Part shown: piece by piece, positions 6,757 through 13,216 of the stretch
Position numbering within the stretch: the stretch's first letter is position 1
How the letters are laid out: each line of letters opens with the position of its first letter
Source: Trichomonas tenax
Lineage: Eukaryota > Parabasalia > Trichomonadida > Trichomonadidae
Direction: 5' to 3'
Assembly: GCA_023091735.1 (NCBI GenBank)
Contig: JALKBU010001282.1
Location: 1 to 13,216 of the forward strand
DNA length: 13,216 nucleotides
Notes under the pieces: model-generated
What the model was told of the DNA's origin: nothing
Databases searched by the model: none
Seen by the model: only the letters and a program-made list of their open reading frames with translations
Made by a program: the position numbers and the translations under genes

Positions 6757-8262
6757 ATGAAATCGAAAAGTTTTCTTGATGCGTTAAATCTTTGCCCTAG
6801 GTGGGCAATTCTATACGCAACAGCGGTAGTTCCGATATTCATATCAATTTCATACGCAAGCTACTTTCTTGTTTTCGACAATGACCCTCCTTCGATGCCA
6901 TGGTCGCGAACATCGCTCGATTGTGCCTTCATTATCTCGCAATCGATAACAACAACCGGATCAAAGATTATTACCAACTTCACTATGTCCGAATTCAACG
7001 AAGTTCCAAAATCAGCAACCGCAAGTCTGCTTACAGCGAAAGTCACATCAGGAAACGTGGTCTACATGAATGATGTAAGGTCTTTCTACGATTTGGAAGG
7101 AAATTCGTCGCATCTTTCTTTAACAATTCTTCACCCAATCATTGGAAACGCAACTGTCGATTTCCAGTGCGGAAAGATCCCCATCTCTCAACACAATTTG
7201 ACTGTTGTCGAAGTTAACGCATTTCCAACAGGTTTCACACGCTTCAATAACAGAGATTACGGCACAGCGGAATTTTTCGATGGTTGCTGGTACAATTCAT
7301 CACTTCTCTTCTTCTCAAACGTTAAATCATACTTCAATCCAATGAATACAACCAATGATCTATACATTAACTGTTCTTATGCACGTGTTCCATATTCTAA
7401 TTTCGTGGCAAGCACAAGAGTCCAAGAAAGGAGATTGTTTGGTGTTCAGCAGCTTCCAGGGCCCGATGTTTTCTTCCTTGCTGCAAAGCCAGAAAAGGGT
7501 TATGACATAATTCTCGATTTAATCATCCCAATATGGTCCAGCAACTTCTATATTAAAGACAACATCACATCTGCTATTCTTCTCACACATGATCAAGATT
7601 ATTTAGTTCCAATCATCAAAACAATCCATGTTGGCGACATTTTACATAAGAGCGATAATGTCTGTGTTGGCCTCGGCACTGTCCTTCCATCGCGCACAGC
7701 ATTGAAGTACACAATCAATTCTACATTCTACCAGAAATATAAGTTCGTTCCATGGGTCGAACACATGGAGCACTCTTCGAGAATCAAACCGGAAATCATG
7801 CAGGAAGTCAGAGGTCTTTTTACATCAAAGACACCATCTCCAGATAGGATCACTGTTCAGAAGCGTGTTGAATACGTCATCCCTAATCTCAAAAAGGCAT
7901 TTCCAAATGCGAAGATCGATGTTCTCCTTGATACAGATGACATCAAAGTCATCGCAAACATTATGGCTAAAACTCGCCTCTTTGTTACTGCTTTTTTGGA
8001 AGAGTCATCATACGCCATCTTCATGCATCCAAACACAACAATCGCTGAAGTTCTTCCACATGGCCTCGAATGCACACAATATGCAAATCGTTGGGCTCAG
8101 ATGATGAATCTTACTTATGCTGCTCTTGGAAAGCCAAACAATTACAAAGGATGCAAGGAACTCCCTCTTGATCAGTACTTCTTCAAGAAGGACAATGTAA
8201 CAATGCCAACACTCACTGTTGACTATTTGAAGTCAATCCTCGGCACTCACATCGGCAATTAA
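6757..8262 (+). CDS. GT61 (DUF563)-like type II membrane glycosyltransferase
   Basis: The 501-residue protein has a short cytosolic N terminus, one membrane anchor (about 17-40) and a long lumenal part with twelve N-glycosylation sequons (74, 116, 131, 147, 180, 197, 205, 269, 321, 426, 451, 480). This is the layout of a Golgi or ER type II glycosyltransferase. The C-terminal third resembles the GT61/DUF563 domain. RITVQKRVEYVIPNLKKAFP (364-383) is followed by DVLLDTDDIKVIANIMAKTR and then by a segment with the family-like pattern IFMHPNTTIAEVLPHG (421-436). GT61 enzymes transfer xylose, GlcNAc or arabinose to glycans or proteins; the substrate here is unknown. The usual His-Gly-Ala-Gly loop before this segment is replaced by TAFLEESSYA (411-420), so activity is uncertain. 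The start is supported by promoter-like motifs directly upstream. Confidence 0.68.
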   Translation: MKSKSFLDALNLCPRWAILYATAVVPIFISISYASYFLVFDNDPPSMPWSRTSLDCAFIISQSITTTGSKIITNFTMSEFNEVPKSATASLLTAKVTSGNVVYMNDVRSFYDLEGNSSHLSLTILHPIIGNATVDFQCGKIPISQHNLTVVEVNAFPTGFTRFNNRDYGTAEFFDGCWYNSSLLFFSNVKSYFNPMNTTNDLYINCSYARVPYSNFVASTRVQERRLFGVQQLPGPDVFFLAAKPEKGYDIILDLIIPIWSSNFYIKDNITSAILLTHDQDYLVPIIKTIHVGDILHKSDNVCVGLGTVLPSRTALKYTINSTFYQKYKFVPWVEHMEHSSRIKPEIMQEVRGLFTSKTPSPDRITVQKRVEYVIPNLKKAFPNAKIDVLLDTDDIKVIANIMAKTRLFVTAFLEESSYAIFMHPNTTIAEVLPHGLECTQYANRWAQMMNLTYAALGKPNNYKGCKELPLDQYFFKKDNVTMPTLTVDYLKSILGTHIGN

Positions 8263-8430
8263 CTTATTAACGTTATTTCTTTTTTGGAAATATATTTATA
8301 TATATATTTATAAAACATAATTTGTATTTATAAAATCCTTCCTTTGTTTCTTCTTCATCAACTGCATCCATCTGTTTTCAGATCAGCATTCGCATTGAAA
8401 AATTTTCAAACAAAAATAATTACTGAAGAT
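8263..8430. other. 3' flank of the glycosyltransferase gene
   Basis: This AT-rich stretch holds alternating TATATA (about 8287-8310) and no gene. Its last part (about 8385-8430) weakly resembles the end of the repeat unit that follows. Confidence 0.4.
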
Positions 8431-8758
8431 CTAACTCAATTACAACGGAAATTATCATATCTATCATTAATTATATTTATCCACAACATTTCAATGCCAA
8501 AAATGAATAATCCAATTCAACAATCAATTTTTTAAATTCTAACTCAATTTCATTTAAAACTATCATTGCTATAATGATTAATAGCTAACTTCAAGTCACC
8601 AATAACCAAGCGCCAAAAATATCAATATCAAAAATCAATATCGAAGAGCTAACTAAATTACAACTAAAACTATCTATGACATAACGAGTGGTATCTATTC
8701 ATAAACTCCTAAAAACCAAAAACAAAGAATCAAAATAACGAATTTCCAAAATGAAGAT
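8431..8758. repeat. Degenerate ~109-bp tandem repeat, three copies
   Basis: Units begin with CTAACTCAATTACAAC at 8431, CTAACTCAATTTCATT at 8539 and CTAACTAAATTACAAC at 8649, giving spacings of 108 and 110. Each has a following AAAACTATC-like stretch, a later CCAAAAAT block and a closing GAAGA or similar. The units have diverged strongly. No reading frame is kept across them, so they are probably non-coding. They fill most of the spacer upstream of P2. Confidence 0.5.
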
Positions 8759-8827
8759 CTATGGCTCAAAACTGTTATGAATATGCTCTAAATTGTGTTT
8801 TGAATATATACACAAACATAAAAAGCG

Positions 8828-8837
8828 AAAAGCGCTT
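8828..8837. promoter_or_regulatory. AAAGCGCTTT palindrome upstream of P2
   Basis: A perfect 10-base palindrome lies within GCGAAAAGCGCTTTCG, 26 bases before the P2 ATG, in DNA much richer in GC than its surroundings. The TGACATGTAAA and AAAAGTGAC elements of the other genes are absent here. Ribosomal-protein genes may use a separate promoter type. This is inferred from a single gene. Confidence 0.35.
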
Positions 8838-8863
8838 TCGACGGTTTTGTCCGGCCTTTAGAA

Positions 8864-9184
8864 ATGAAGTACATCGCTGCTTATCTTCTTTCTGCCGCCG
8901 CCGGAAACGAGAAACCAACAGTCGATCAGGTCAAGAAGATCCTCGAGGCTGCCGGCGCCGAAATTGATGCTGCCCAGCTTGAGGCCGTCGTCACAAAGAT
9001 GAACGAGAAATCCATTGATGAGCTTGTCGAGACAGGCAAGAAGGAAATGGGCAAGGTTGGTGGCGCCGCTCCAGCTGCTGGTGGTGCTGCTCCAGCCGCC
9101 GCTGCCGCTGCTGCTCCAAAGGAAGAAGAGAAGGAAGAAGAAGCCGCCGCTCCACTTGACCTTGGTGACATGTTCGACTTCTAA
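8864..9184 (+). CDS. RPLP2: 60S acidic ribosomal protein P2
   Basis: The 106-residue protein is the stalk protein P2, which with P1 and P0 forms the lateral stalk of the large ribosomal subunit and recruits translation factors. The N-terminal dimerisation domain (1-60) opens MKYIAAYLLSAAAGNEKPTV and contains the helix-rich IDAAQLEAVVTKMNEKSIDE. A hinge rich in Ala, Gly and Pro (65-86) follows, then an acidic Glu/Lys block (87-93) and the tail. MKY at the N terminus and the spacing favour P2 over P1. The tail ends APLDLGDMFDF rather than the usual eukaryotic acidic stretch plus GFGLFD, so the factor-binding tip is altered. The coding sequence is GC-rich, with codon use typical of a highly expressed gene. 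The TAA stop is followed by A, giving a UAAA. Confidence 0.96.
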   Translation: MKYIAAYLLSAAAGNEKPTVDQVKKILEAAGAEIDAAQLEAVVTKMNEKSIDELVETGKKEMGKVGGAAPAAGGAAPAAAAAAAPKEEEKEEEAAAPLDLGDMFDF

Positions 9185-9727
9185 ACTTACACCTTTTCTA
9201 AATTTATCAAAAAAGTTACATATGGAAAACATATTTTATGAAATGTTCATATTGAAGTAAAATAATAGTGGGGTTATAATGATATTTGGTGTGTAGTGTT
9301 GATTGGCATACGAGAATTCAATCAAGAACTGAGTGATATTGTGATCATTAAATAAATAATGTAAATCGCAAAATTCATTCAACCTACACCAAACACTGTT
9401 CATGGGCTGTTATCTCTACTTGTTTTGCTGCTGAGAAATCAAAAATATTATAAAAGATTCAAATATCTAAAAATTATTCAATTTCTTATATAGAACTATA
9501 ATGGGAATAGATTTGGTTTAATATTGGAACAGTTTGAGATTATCAATAAGGAAAAAAAGTTCCAAAATATTAAATTTATGTATTTGTTGGAAATAATTCT
9601 CAGACTATCTATATTTAGTTGGAGGTTTTCAAATAGTGAGATATATCATGGAAATGAAAATAATATTATAAAAAAAATTCAAGTCTTAATGATACAGATG
9701 TATATAATATGGTTTAATATATAATGG
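9185..9727. other. AT-rich spacer between convergent P2 and PMT-like genes
   Basis: These 543 bases lie between two 3' ends. A 66-codon frame at 9524-9724 begins at TTG, is dominated by Ile, Lys, Phe and Asn, and looks like chance. No tRNA, strong repeat or promoter motif was seen. Confidence 0.5.
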
Positions 9728-10951
9728 TTATTGATTAAAAATCATACCCCAAATGTTGAGTGTATAATCGTACTGGATATCGACTTCTATAGCGAAAATC
9801 CATGGGAAGAAAACAGAGAAGAAAAGGAAAGCAACAACAATAAATGTGATCAACATCATCGACCTGATGACCTCATGGAAGCGTTCTATCACAGCTGGCA
9901 AGCAGAAGGCGCCAATCATCATTGCAACATGATAATTCATGACGTGAAGCTCTTTGAAGGCCCATGTGAAGAATAAAGCCATCCAGAAGAAGATTGTCTC
10001 TTTGTTCAAGATGCCGAACACGCAGGCAATGAAAACAACAATTATTACTGGTATATTATGCACAGCAACTAATCTTTGAGCATTTTCAATCTCTTCGTTC
10101 TTCCAAAGTGGATCTGGCCTTAATTTGCACAGTGGCCAATAAAATGCAGTGACAAAATCACCGACTGGCTTGAACTGGAGCTTTATTGCCTGTATTGTCG
10201 CTGATATCTGTTGAACAAAAGAATCTTGCGAATGATCGATTTTGATTTCGTCTGAAAATTGCGACTTAAGAATGATTTCGAGTGTGAGGAACACTAAAAA
10301 CATTGAAACAACTGATTTAATCGCTTTTGGATTTCTATTATTTGTGAAAATTGCGTAGAAAAACGCAACAATACCCAAATTATCTGTTACACAAGCTAGA
10401 ACTACAAATATTGCTTGAATTTCTGTGATAAACGATTTCTTAATTCTTTGAGATAAAATTCCCGTTAAAATTGTAAGAGAAATGAATAATAACAGAAGAG
10501 AATCGGTAGAATATAGTTTCGTTGCAACTAAGCTGCTGCCGTCTAACGACAAAATCAATCCAGCAGCGAAAGCTGAAAATGAATTATATTTAGACAATAT
10601 AACACAAGCTGTAATCACAGCAGGATATATAGATCCAATGATAGCATTGATCATTCTCAAGTATTTCCACAAATGAATGTTTTCATCTTGATTTTTGATA
10701 ATAAAAGCGTAAGGAATATACAATAAGCATCTTCCTGATATAGGTTTGTTGTCTAATGGCATTTTTCCGTTAGAAAATAGTTTGAAATCTTCAAGAAGTT
10801 TTTTCTCTTGGTTGGTCAGATTTGGAGGGAAAGAGAACCTGAAAATGCGGAAAACCAATGACACTGAGAGAACGACGTAGATCAGCCAGTAATCGGACGT
10901 TCGGAATAATGGCTCTTTCTGGTGCAATGTTTTTCCATTTTTCCGAATCAT
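9728..10951 (-). CDS. Divergent PMT-like (GT39 family) membrane protein
   Basis: The product (407 residues from the ATG at 10949-10951) resembles protein O-mannosyltransferases, ER enzymes that move mannose from dolichol-phosphate to Ser or Thr. Hydrophobic segments lie near 21-37, 101-119, 126-138, 148-167, 178-203, 211-229, 298-314, 318-333, 341-354 and 364-388. Family-like features are FAAGLILSLDGSSLVATKLY with STDSLLLLF (128-156), the YWPLCKL segment (271-277) and the last helices with FFTWAFKELHVMNYHVAMM (327-345). The first lumenal loop (about 41-75) has NQE at 47-49 and LDNKP at 66-70, where active PMTs carry FDE and DVHPP. It also lacks about half the usual PMT length, including the MIR domains. 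It may be inactive or act on another substrate. An in-frame ATG at 11063-11065 would add 38 residues, but the promoter-like motifs lie between it and 10951, so 10951 is preferred. Confidence 0.6.
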   Translation of the reverse strand: MIRKNGKTLHQKEPLFRTSDYWLIYVVLSVSLVFRIFRFSFPPNLTNQEKKLLEDFKLFSNGKMPLDNKPISGRCLLYIPYAFIIKNQDENIHLWKYLRMINAIIGSIYPAVITACVILSKYNSFSAFAAGLILSLDGSSLVATKLYSTDSLLLLFISLTILTGILSQRIKKSFITEIQAIFVVLACVTDNLGIVAFFYAIFTNNRNPKAIKSVVSMFLVFLTLEIILKSQFSDEIKIDHSQDSFVQQISATIQAIKLQFKPVGDFVTAFYWPLCKLRPDPLWKNEEIENAQRLVAVHNIPVIIVVFIACVFGILNKETIFFWMALFFTWAFKELHVMNYHVAMMIGAFCLPAVIERFHEVIRSMMLITFIVVAFLFFSVFFPWIFAIEVDIQYDYTLNIWGMIFNQ

Positions 10952-10960
10952 TTTCCAAAT

Positions 10961-11000
10961 GTCACGTTTCTTTATTTTTGACTTTTTACATGTCAAAAAT
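10961..11000 (-). promoter_or_regulatory. Putative core promoter of the PMT-like gene
   Basis: On the coding strand ATTTTTGACATGTAAA (complement of 10985-11000) is followed after 15 bases by AAACGTGAC (complement of 10961-10969), which ends 9 bases before the ATG at 10951. Element order and approximate spacing match those upstream of the genes at 408 and 6757. This decides the start choice for the gene. Confidence 0.45.
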
Positions 11001-11065
11001 CGAATATTAACTTTATTTAGCCTATTTTGTATTTTCATGTTATTTATAGAACCAAGATTTCTCAT

Positions 11066-11346
11066 TGGACTTTATCGGAATAAAGTAGTTTAAACCAGAG
11101 ATTGTCTAAAAAATATTTATAACCTATTTGGATGACATGTATCCGATGTATCTAAGATGTTTATAAATCATATAAAAGATATTTATTTAACGGAATTAAG
11201 TACCCTTTTTCCGGATAAACTCAATTAGAAATAACCGCCGGAATTTGTCATTGGAATAATGGAGTTTATCCGATTTGCCATAAATATATGGAATTATTGC
11301 CCCTATTGGAATTAAGACTTAAGTCGATATAGTTTATTGGAATAAA
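11066..11346. repeat. Left terminal inverted repeat with 97-bp extra segment
   Basis: The arm consists of 11066-11093 and 11191-11346, interrupted by 11094-11190. It holds many copies of a GGAATWA-like motif and an internal 11-bp inverted repeat, CGGATAAACTC (11212-11222) and GAGTTTATCCG (11262-11272). Confidence 0.85.
11094..11190. repeat. 97-bp segment present in only one arm
   Basis: The sequence TTTAA occurs at both edges (11089-11093 and 11186-11190), and removing 97 bases restores exact pairing with the right arm. It could be an insertion with TTAA-type target duplication, or ancestral sequence lost from the right arm between short direct repeats. Its ends are not inverted repeats of each other. 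Confidence 0.7.
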
Positions 11347-11644
11347 GTACTCTTTATTCTTCAAATCCGAAAAAATGGGAATTGTGAATCAATATAAGGT
11401 TAAATCCATTGATGGATAAGGGTAAATTTTTGAAATCAAGGGGAAACTTTTCTGAGCAATCATTATACATTAATCAAAAAACAGCATTTATACATCTTAG
11501 CTTTTAGCATATAAATATATTATAATAATATACATATCATGAATATAATAACATTATATGTACATTCCCTGAGAACAGCAACAGAATGTGTTCGAAAGCA
11601 AATAACCGTTCACGAATCCTTAAACCCTATTCCTCACCAAAAAG

Positions 11645-11828
11645 TTTATTCCAATAAACTATATCGACTTAAGTCTTAATTCCAATAGGGGCAATAATTC
11701 CATATATTTATGGCAAATCGGATAAACTCCATTATTCCAATGACAAATTCCGGCGGTTATTTCTAATTGAGTTTATCCGGAAAAAGGGTACTTAATTCCG
11801 TTAAACTACTTTATTCCGATAAAGTCCA
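11645..11828. repeat. Right terminal inverted repeat, intact 184 bp
   Basis: This arm is the exact complement of the left arm once the 97-bp segment is removed. It ends AAAGTCCA at 11828. Confidence 0.87.
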
Positions 11829-12329
11829 CTCTTTGACAAACATCATTTGCGTTGTAATGGATTATATATAAATATATATTTAAAAGATAAAAAAGTTCAC
11901 AATATCATTATTGATACTGTTCCTAATTGAAAATGATTCTTCGATAGATTAATGGCATTATGAATCGCTTGAGATTATTGGAATCATAAATAAGAATATG
12001 GATTGAATAAATCATTATGTTAAAATTTTATTTTATAAATGATGTTGAACATCAAAATAAAAATTCAATCAATATGCGAGAATGATATTTACATTAGATA
12101 TATTTTTCTCACATATTATTGATTTCAATTGTTTATAATAGGAGGAATATTATGGGTGTTATTTGAATTTTATATGGCATAGTATTGACACAAACAGCTG
12201 TCATACAAAATCGTTTATACGGATATATTTCACAATTTGGATATATAACTTGGCTCATGATGTTCGTGCAACATTATAATTCAAAATTACGAATTTATTG
12301 TAAACACTGTCTGAACAATCTAAACCGCA
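11829..12329. other. AT-rich spacer
   Basis: These 501 bases lie right of the transposon and downstream of the BspA-like pseudogene. Only a short palindrome, GATGTTGAACATC (about 12041-12053), stands out. No gene, tRNA or promoter motif was seen. Confidence 0.45.
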
Positions 12330-12799
12330 CTATAGACTAAAAGATACAAATGAAGTACTGTATATTGTTGGATCTCCTTTAATAATAAAAATCTTTAAAT
12401 TTGGTGAGTTTCCAAATGCATATGCTGGTATTGATTTTATTGTACTTGATATTTGAACTTTGATTAAATTTGGATTTGATACTGCAAAATAATCACTTAA
12501 ATTTGTGCATCCTTCATTGATTATGAGACTTGAAATTTTTGCTTCTCGAAATGGTTCATAAGTGATATATTGAACAGAAGATGGAAAAATGATGTCACCA
12601 CAAATGTTTGGATAAGCTCCAACAAGACAGTTTTAGAAATATTTGAATATATTATTTGATCTTCAACATAGAGATTTGGGTTTCCTGGTTCGAAACAAAA
12701 GTTTTTCAAATTATAATTTCGAAAGAACGGCTGCGCTTGCAGAGTCTTCATTGTTTTCGGCACTACAAAAGATTTGGAATGTTTAAGCTTGAGTTGCCT
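12330..12799 (-). pseudogene. BspA-like leucine-rich-repeat protein, frameshifted remnant
   Basis: Two minus-strand frames together read as a BspA-like protein with LRR_5-type repeats, a family that is large and often surface-exposed in trichomonads. The first (to about 12630) includes VPKTMKTLQAQPFFRNYNLK, then FEPGNPNLYVEDQIIYSNIS. The second (12330-12632, ending at TAG) includes DIIFPSSVQYITYEPF, SLIINEGCTNLSDYFAVSNP and STIKSIPAYAFGNSPNLK. The frames meet near 12629-12632, where one missing base explains the switch. The first frame has no ATG matching a real start (GTG and an internal ATG only). An open minus frame at about 12803-12989 may be more of the same gene, but no clear repeats were seen in it. 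The piece is truncated at the N-terminal side. A sequencing error could mimic the frameshift. Confidence 0.7.
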
Positions 12800-13010
12800 T
12801 TAAATCCCATGGAAGGTCATTATAATAAACATATAGTGATGGAAACATCAGCGGCTGTCCAAAGACTAAATTTTCAAAAAAAAGAAATCTACATGAAACT
12901 AAAATATACTGCTCCGCTGATAGTCGCATCTCCGAGAACCTTATTTGAAAATGGAAAAAAGAAAAATCGCACCGTCCAGGATTTGAAAATGTTTATTAAG
13001 TAAATATGTG

Positions 13011-13214
13011 TTAGCAGCAAGTGCTTCGTGTAGAGCCCAGACGAGGAAGTCGTACTGGAGAAAAGTTTTGAGGAATCTCGATCACTGTGGGACAGACATG
13101 TTGTTGTGCTTTCTTTGGAGCGCAGAGTTTGTCTGTGGTCTCCATGCTATGGAGCTGGGATGTGTTTTGTGGTTCAGTGGTTCTCTGAGTGTAGGATCTG
13201 TTGCATCTGGGGGT
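13011..13214 (-). CDS. Possible C-terminal part of a gene running in from the right
   Basis: A minus frame is open from the window edge for 67 codons to TAA at 13011-13013. It includes METTDKLCAPKKAQQHVCPT and ends SPVRLPRLGSTRSTCC. The minus strand is C/A-rich here, like other coding strands in the window, and GC content is visibly higher than in the neighbouring spacers. A plus-strand frame is also open across the whole stretch, so the strand is uncertain. No family was recognised. The stretch may belong to a repeat or mobile element cut by the window edge. Confidence 0.28.
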   Translation of the reverse strand, partial: TPRCNRSYTQRTTEPQNTSQLHSMETTDKLCAPKKAQQHVCPTVIEIPQNFSPVRLPRLGSTRSTCC

Positions 13215-13216
13215 CT

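Larger units (their letters stand above)
11066..11828. mobile_element. Non-autonomous fold-back transposon with 184-bp inverted repeats
   Basis: The element begins TGGACTTTATCGGAATAAAG at 11066 and ends with its exact complement at 11828. The right arm (11645-11828) and the left arm (11066-11346, less a 97-bp segment) read as identical over 184 bases. The 298-bp centre (11347-11644) is AT-rich and has no open frame of note, so the element needs a transposase from elsewhere. Near-perfect arm identity suggests a young insertion or arm homogenisation. Flanks CTCAT and CTCTT match at four of five positions. A clear target-site duplication is not resolved, so no superfamily is assigned. It lies about 115 bases upstream of the PMT-like start. 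Confidence 0.85.

Noticed and set aside
8858..9232. Frames of 81-124 codons antisense to, or shifted from, the P2 gene
   Set aside because: They arise from the Ala/Glu-rich GC-rich P2 coding sequence. They encode low-complexity Ser, Ala or Leu runs and have no support of their own.
9524..9724. 66-codon plus-strand frame in the spacer after P2
   Set aside because: It begins at TTG, has AT-driven composition and shows no promoter element or recognisable motif.
10952..11065. Upstream ATG adding 38 residues to the PMT-like protein
   Set aside because: The promoter-like elements at 10961-11000 would fall inside the coding sequence, and the added residues are Asn/Lys/Ile-rich with no family match.
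11061..11833. CTCAT and CTCTT flanks as a 5-bp target-site duplication of the fold-back element
   Set aside because: Only four of five bases match, and the exact ends could shift by one base. The evidence is too weak to assign a duplication or superfamily.
12656..13003. 115-codon plus-strand frame
   Set aside because: Its first half is antisense to clear BspA-like repeat sequence, and its residues show no family. The second half is no better than the minus frame over the same bases.

Overview
The window looks like nuclear DNA of a parabasalid flagellate such as Trichomonas or Tritrichomonas. This is an inference from gene content and style: AT-rich spacers, intronless genes packed on both strands, a flagellar IQUB-like protein, eukaryotic AP-2 and ribosomal P2 genes, glycosylation enzymes, and a broken BspA-like leucine-rich-repeat gene of the kind that forms large families in trichomonads. 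No species is assigned.

Layout, left to right. Bases 1-407 hold the possible tail of an upstream gene, an inverted repeat and the promoter of an IQUB-like gene (408-1598, +). That gene converges with a 542-residue polytopic membrane glycoprotein of unknown role (1715-3343, -). The AP-2 sigma gene follows (3860-4288, -). Bases 4508-6005 are a gene-poor zone with decayed reading frames, two hairpins and a 40-41 bp tandem repeat. An unrecognised lysine-rich protein (6006-6443, -) then diverges from a GT61/DUF563-like type II membrane glycosyltransferase (6757-8262, +). A degenerate ~109 bp tandem repeat (8431-8758) precedes the ribosomal stalk protein P2 gene (8864-9184, +). A divergent PMT/GT39-like membrane protein follows (9728-10951, -). 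About 115 bp upstream of its start lies a fold-back element, 11066-11828, whose two 184-bp terminal inverted repeats read as identical apart from a 97-bp segment in the left arm. The right end holds a frameshifted BspA-like pseudogene (about 12330-12799, -) and a G/T-rich stretch with a truncated open frame.

The genes form no single pathway. Three membrane proteins (542-aa protein, GT61-like, PMT-like) fit a secretory or glycosylation theme, but this may be chance. The shared thread is regulatory. A sequence near TTTTTGACATGTAAA and a second near AAAAGTGAC recur on the coding strand just upstream of most start codons; these are proposed as core promoter elements. The best candidates for undescribed biology are this element pair, the fold-back transposon with its repeat-rich arms, the PMT-like protein with an altered catalytic motif, and the unknown polytopic glycoprotein.
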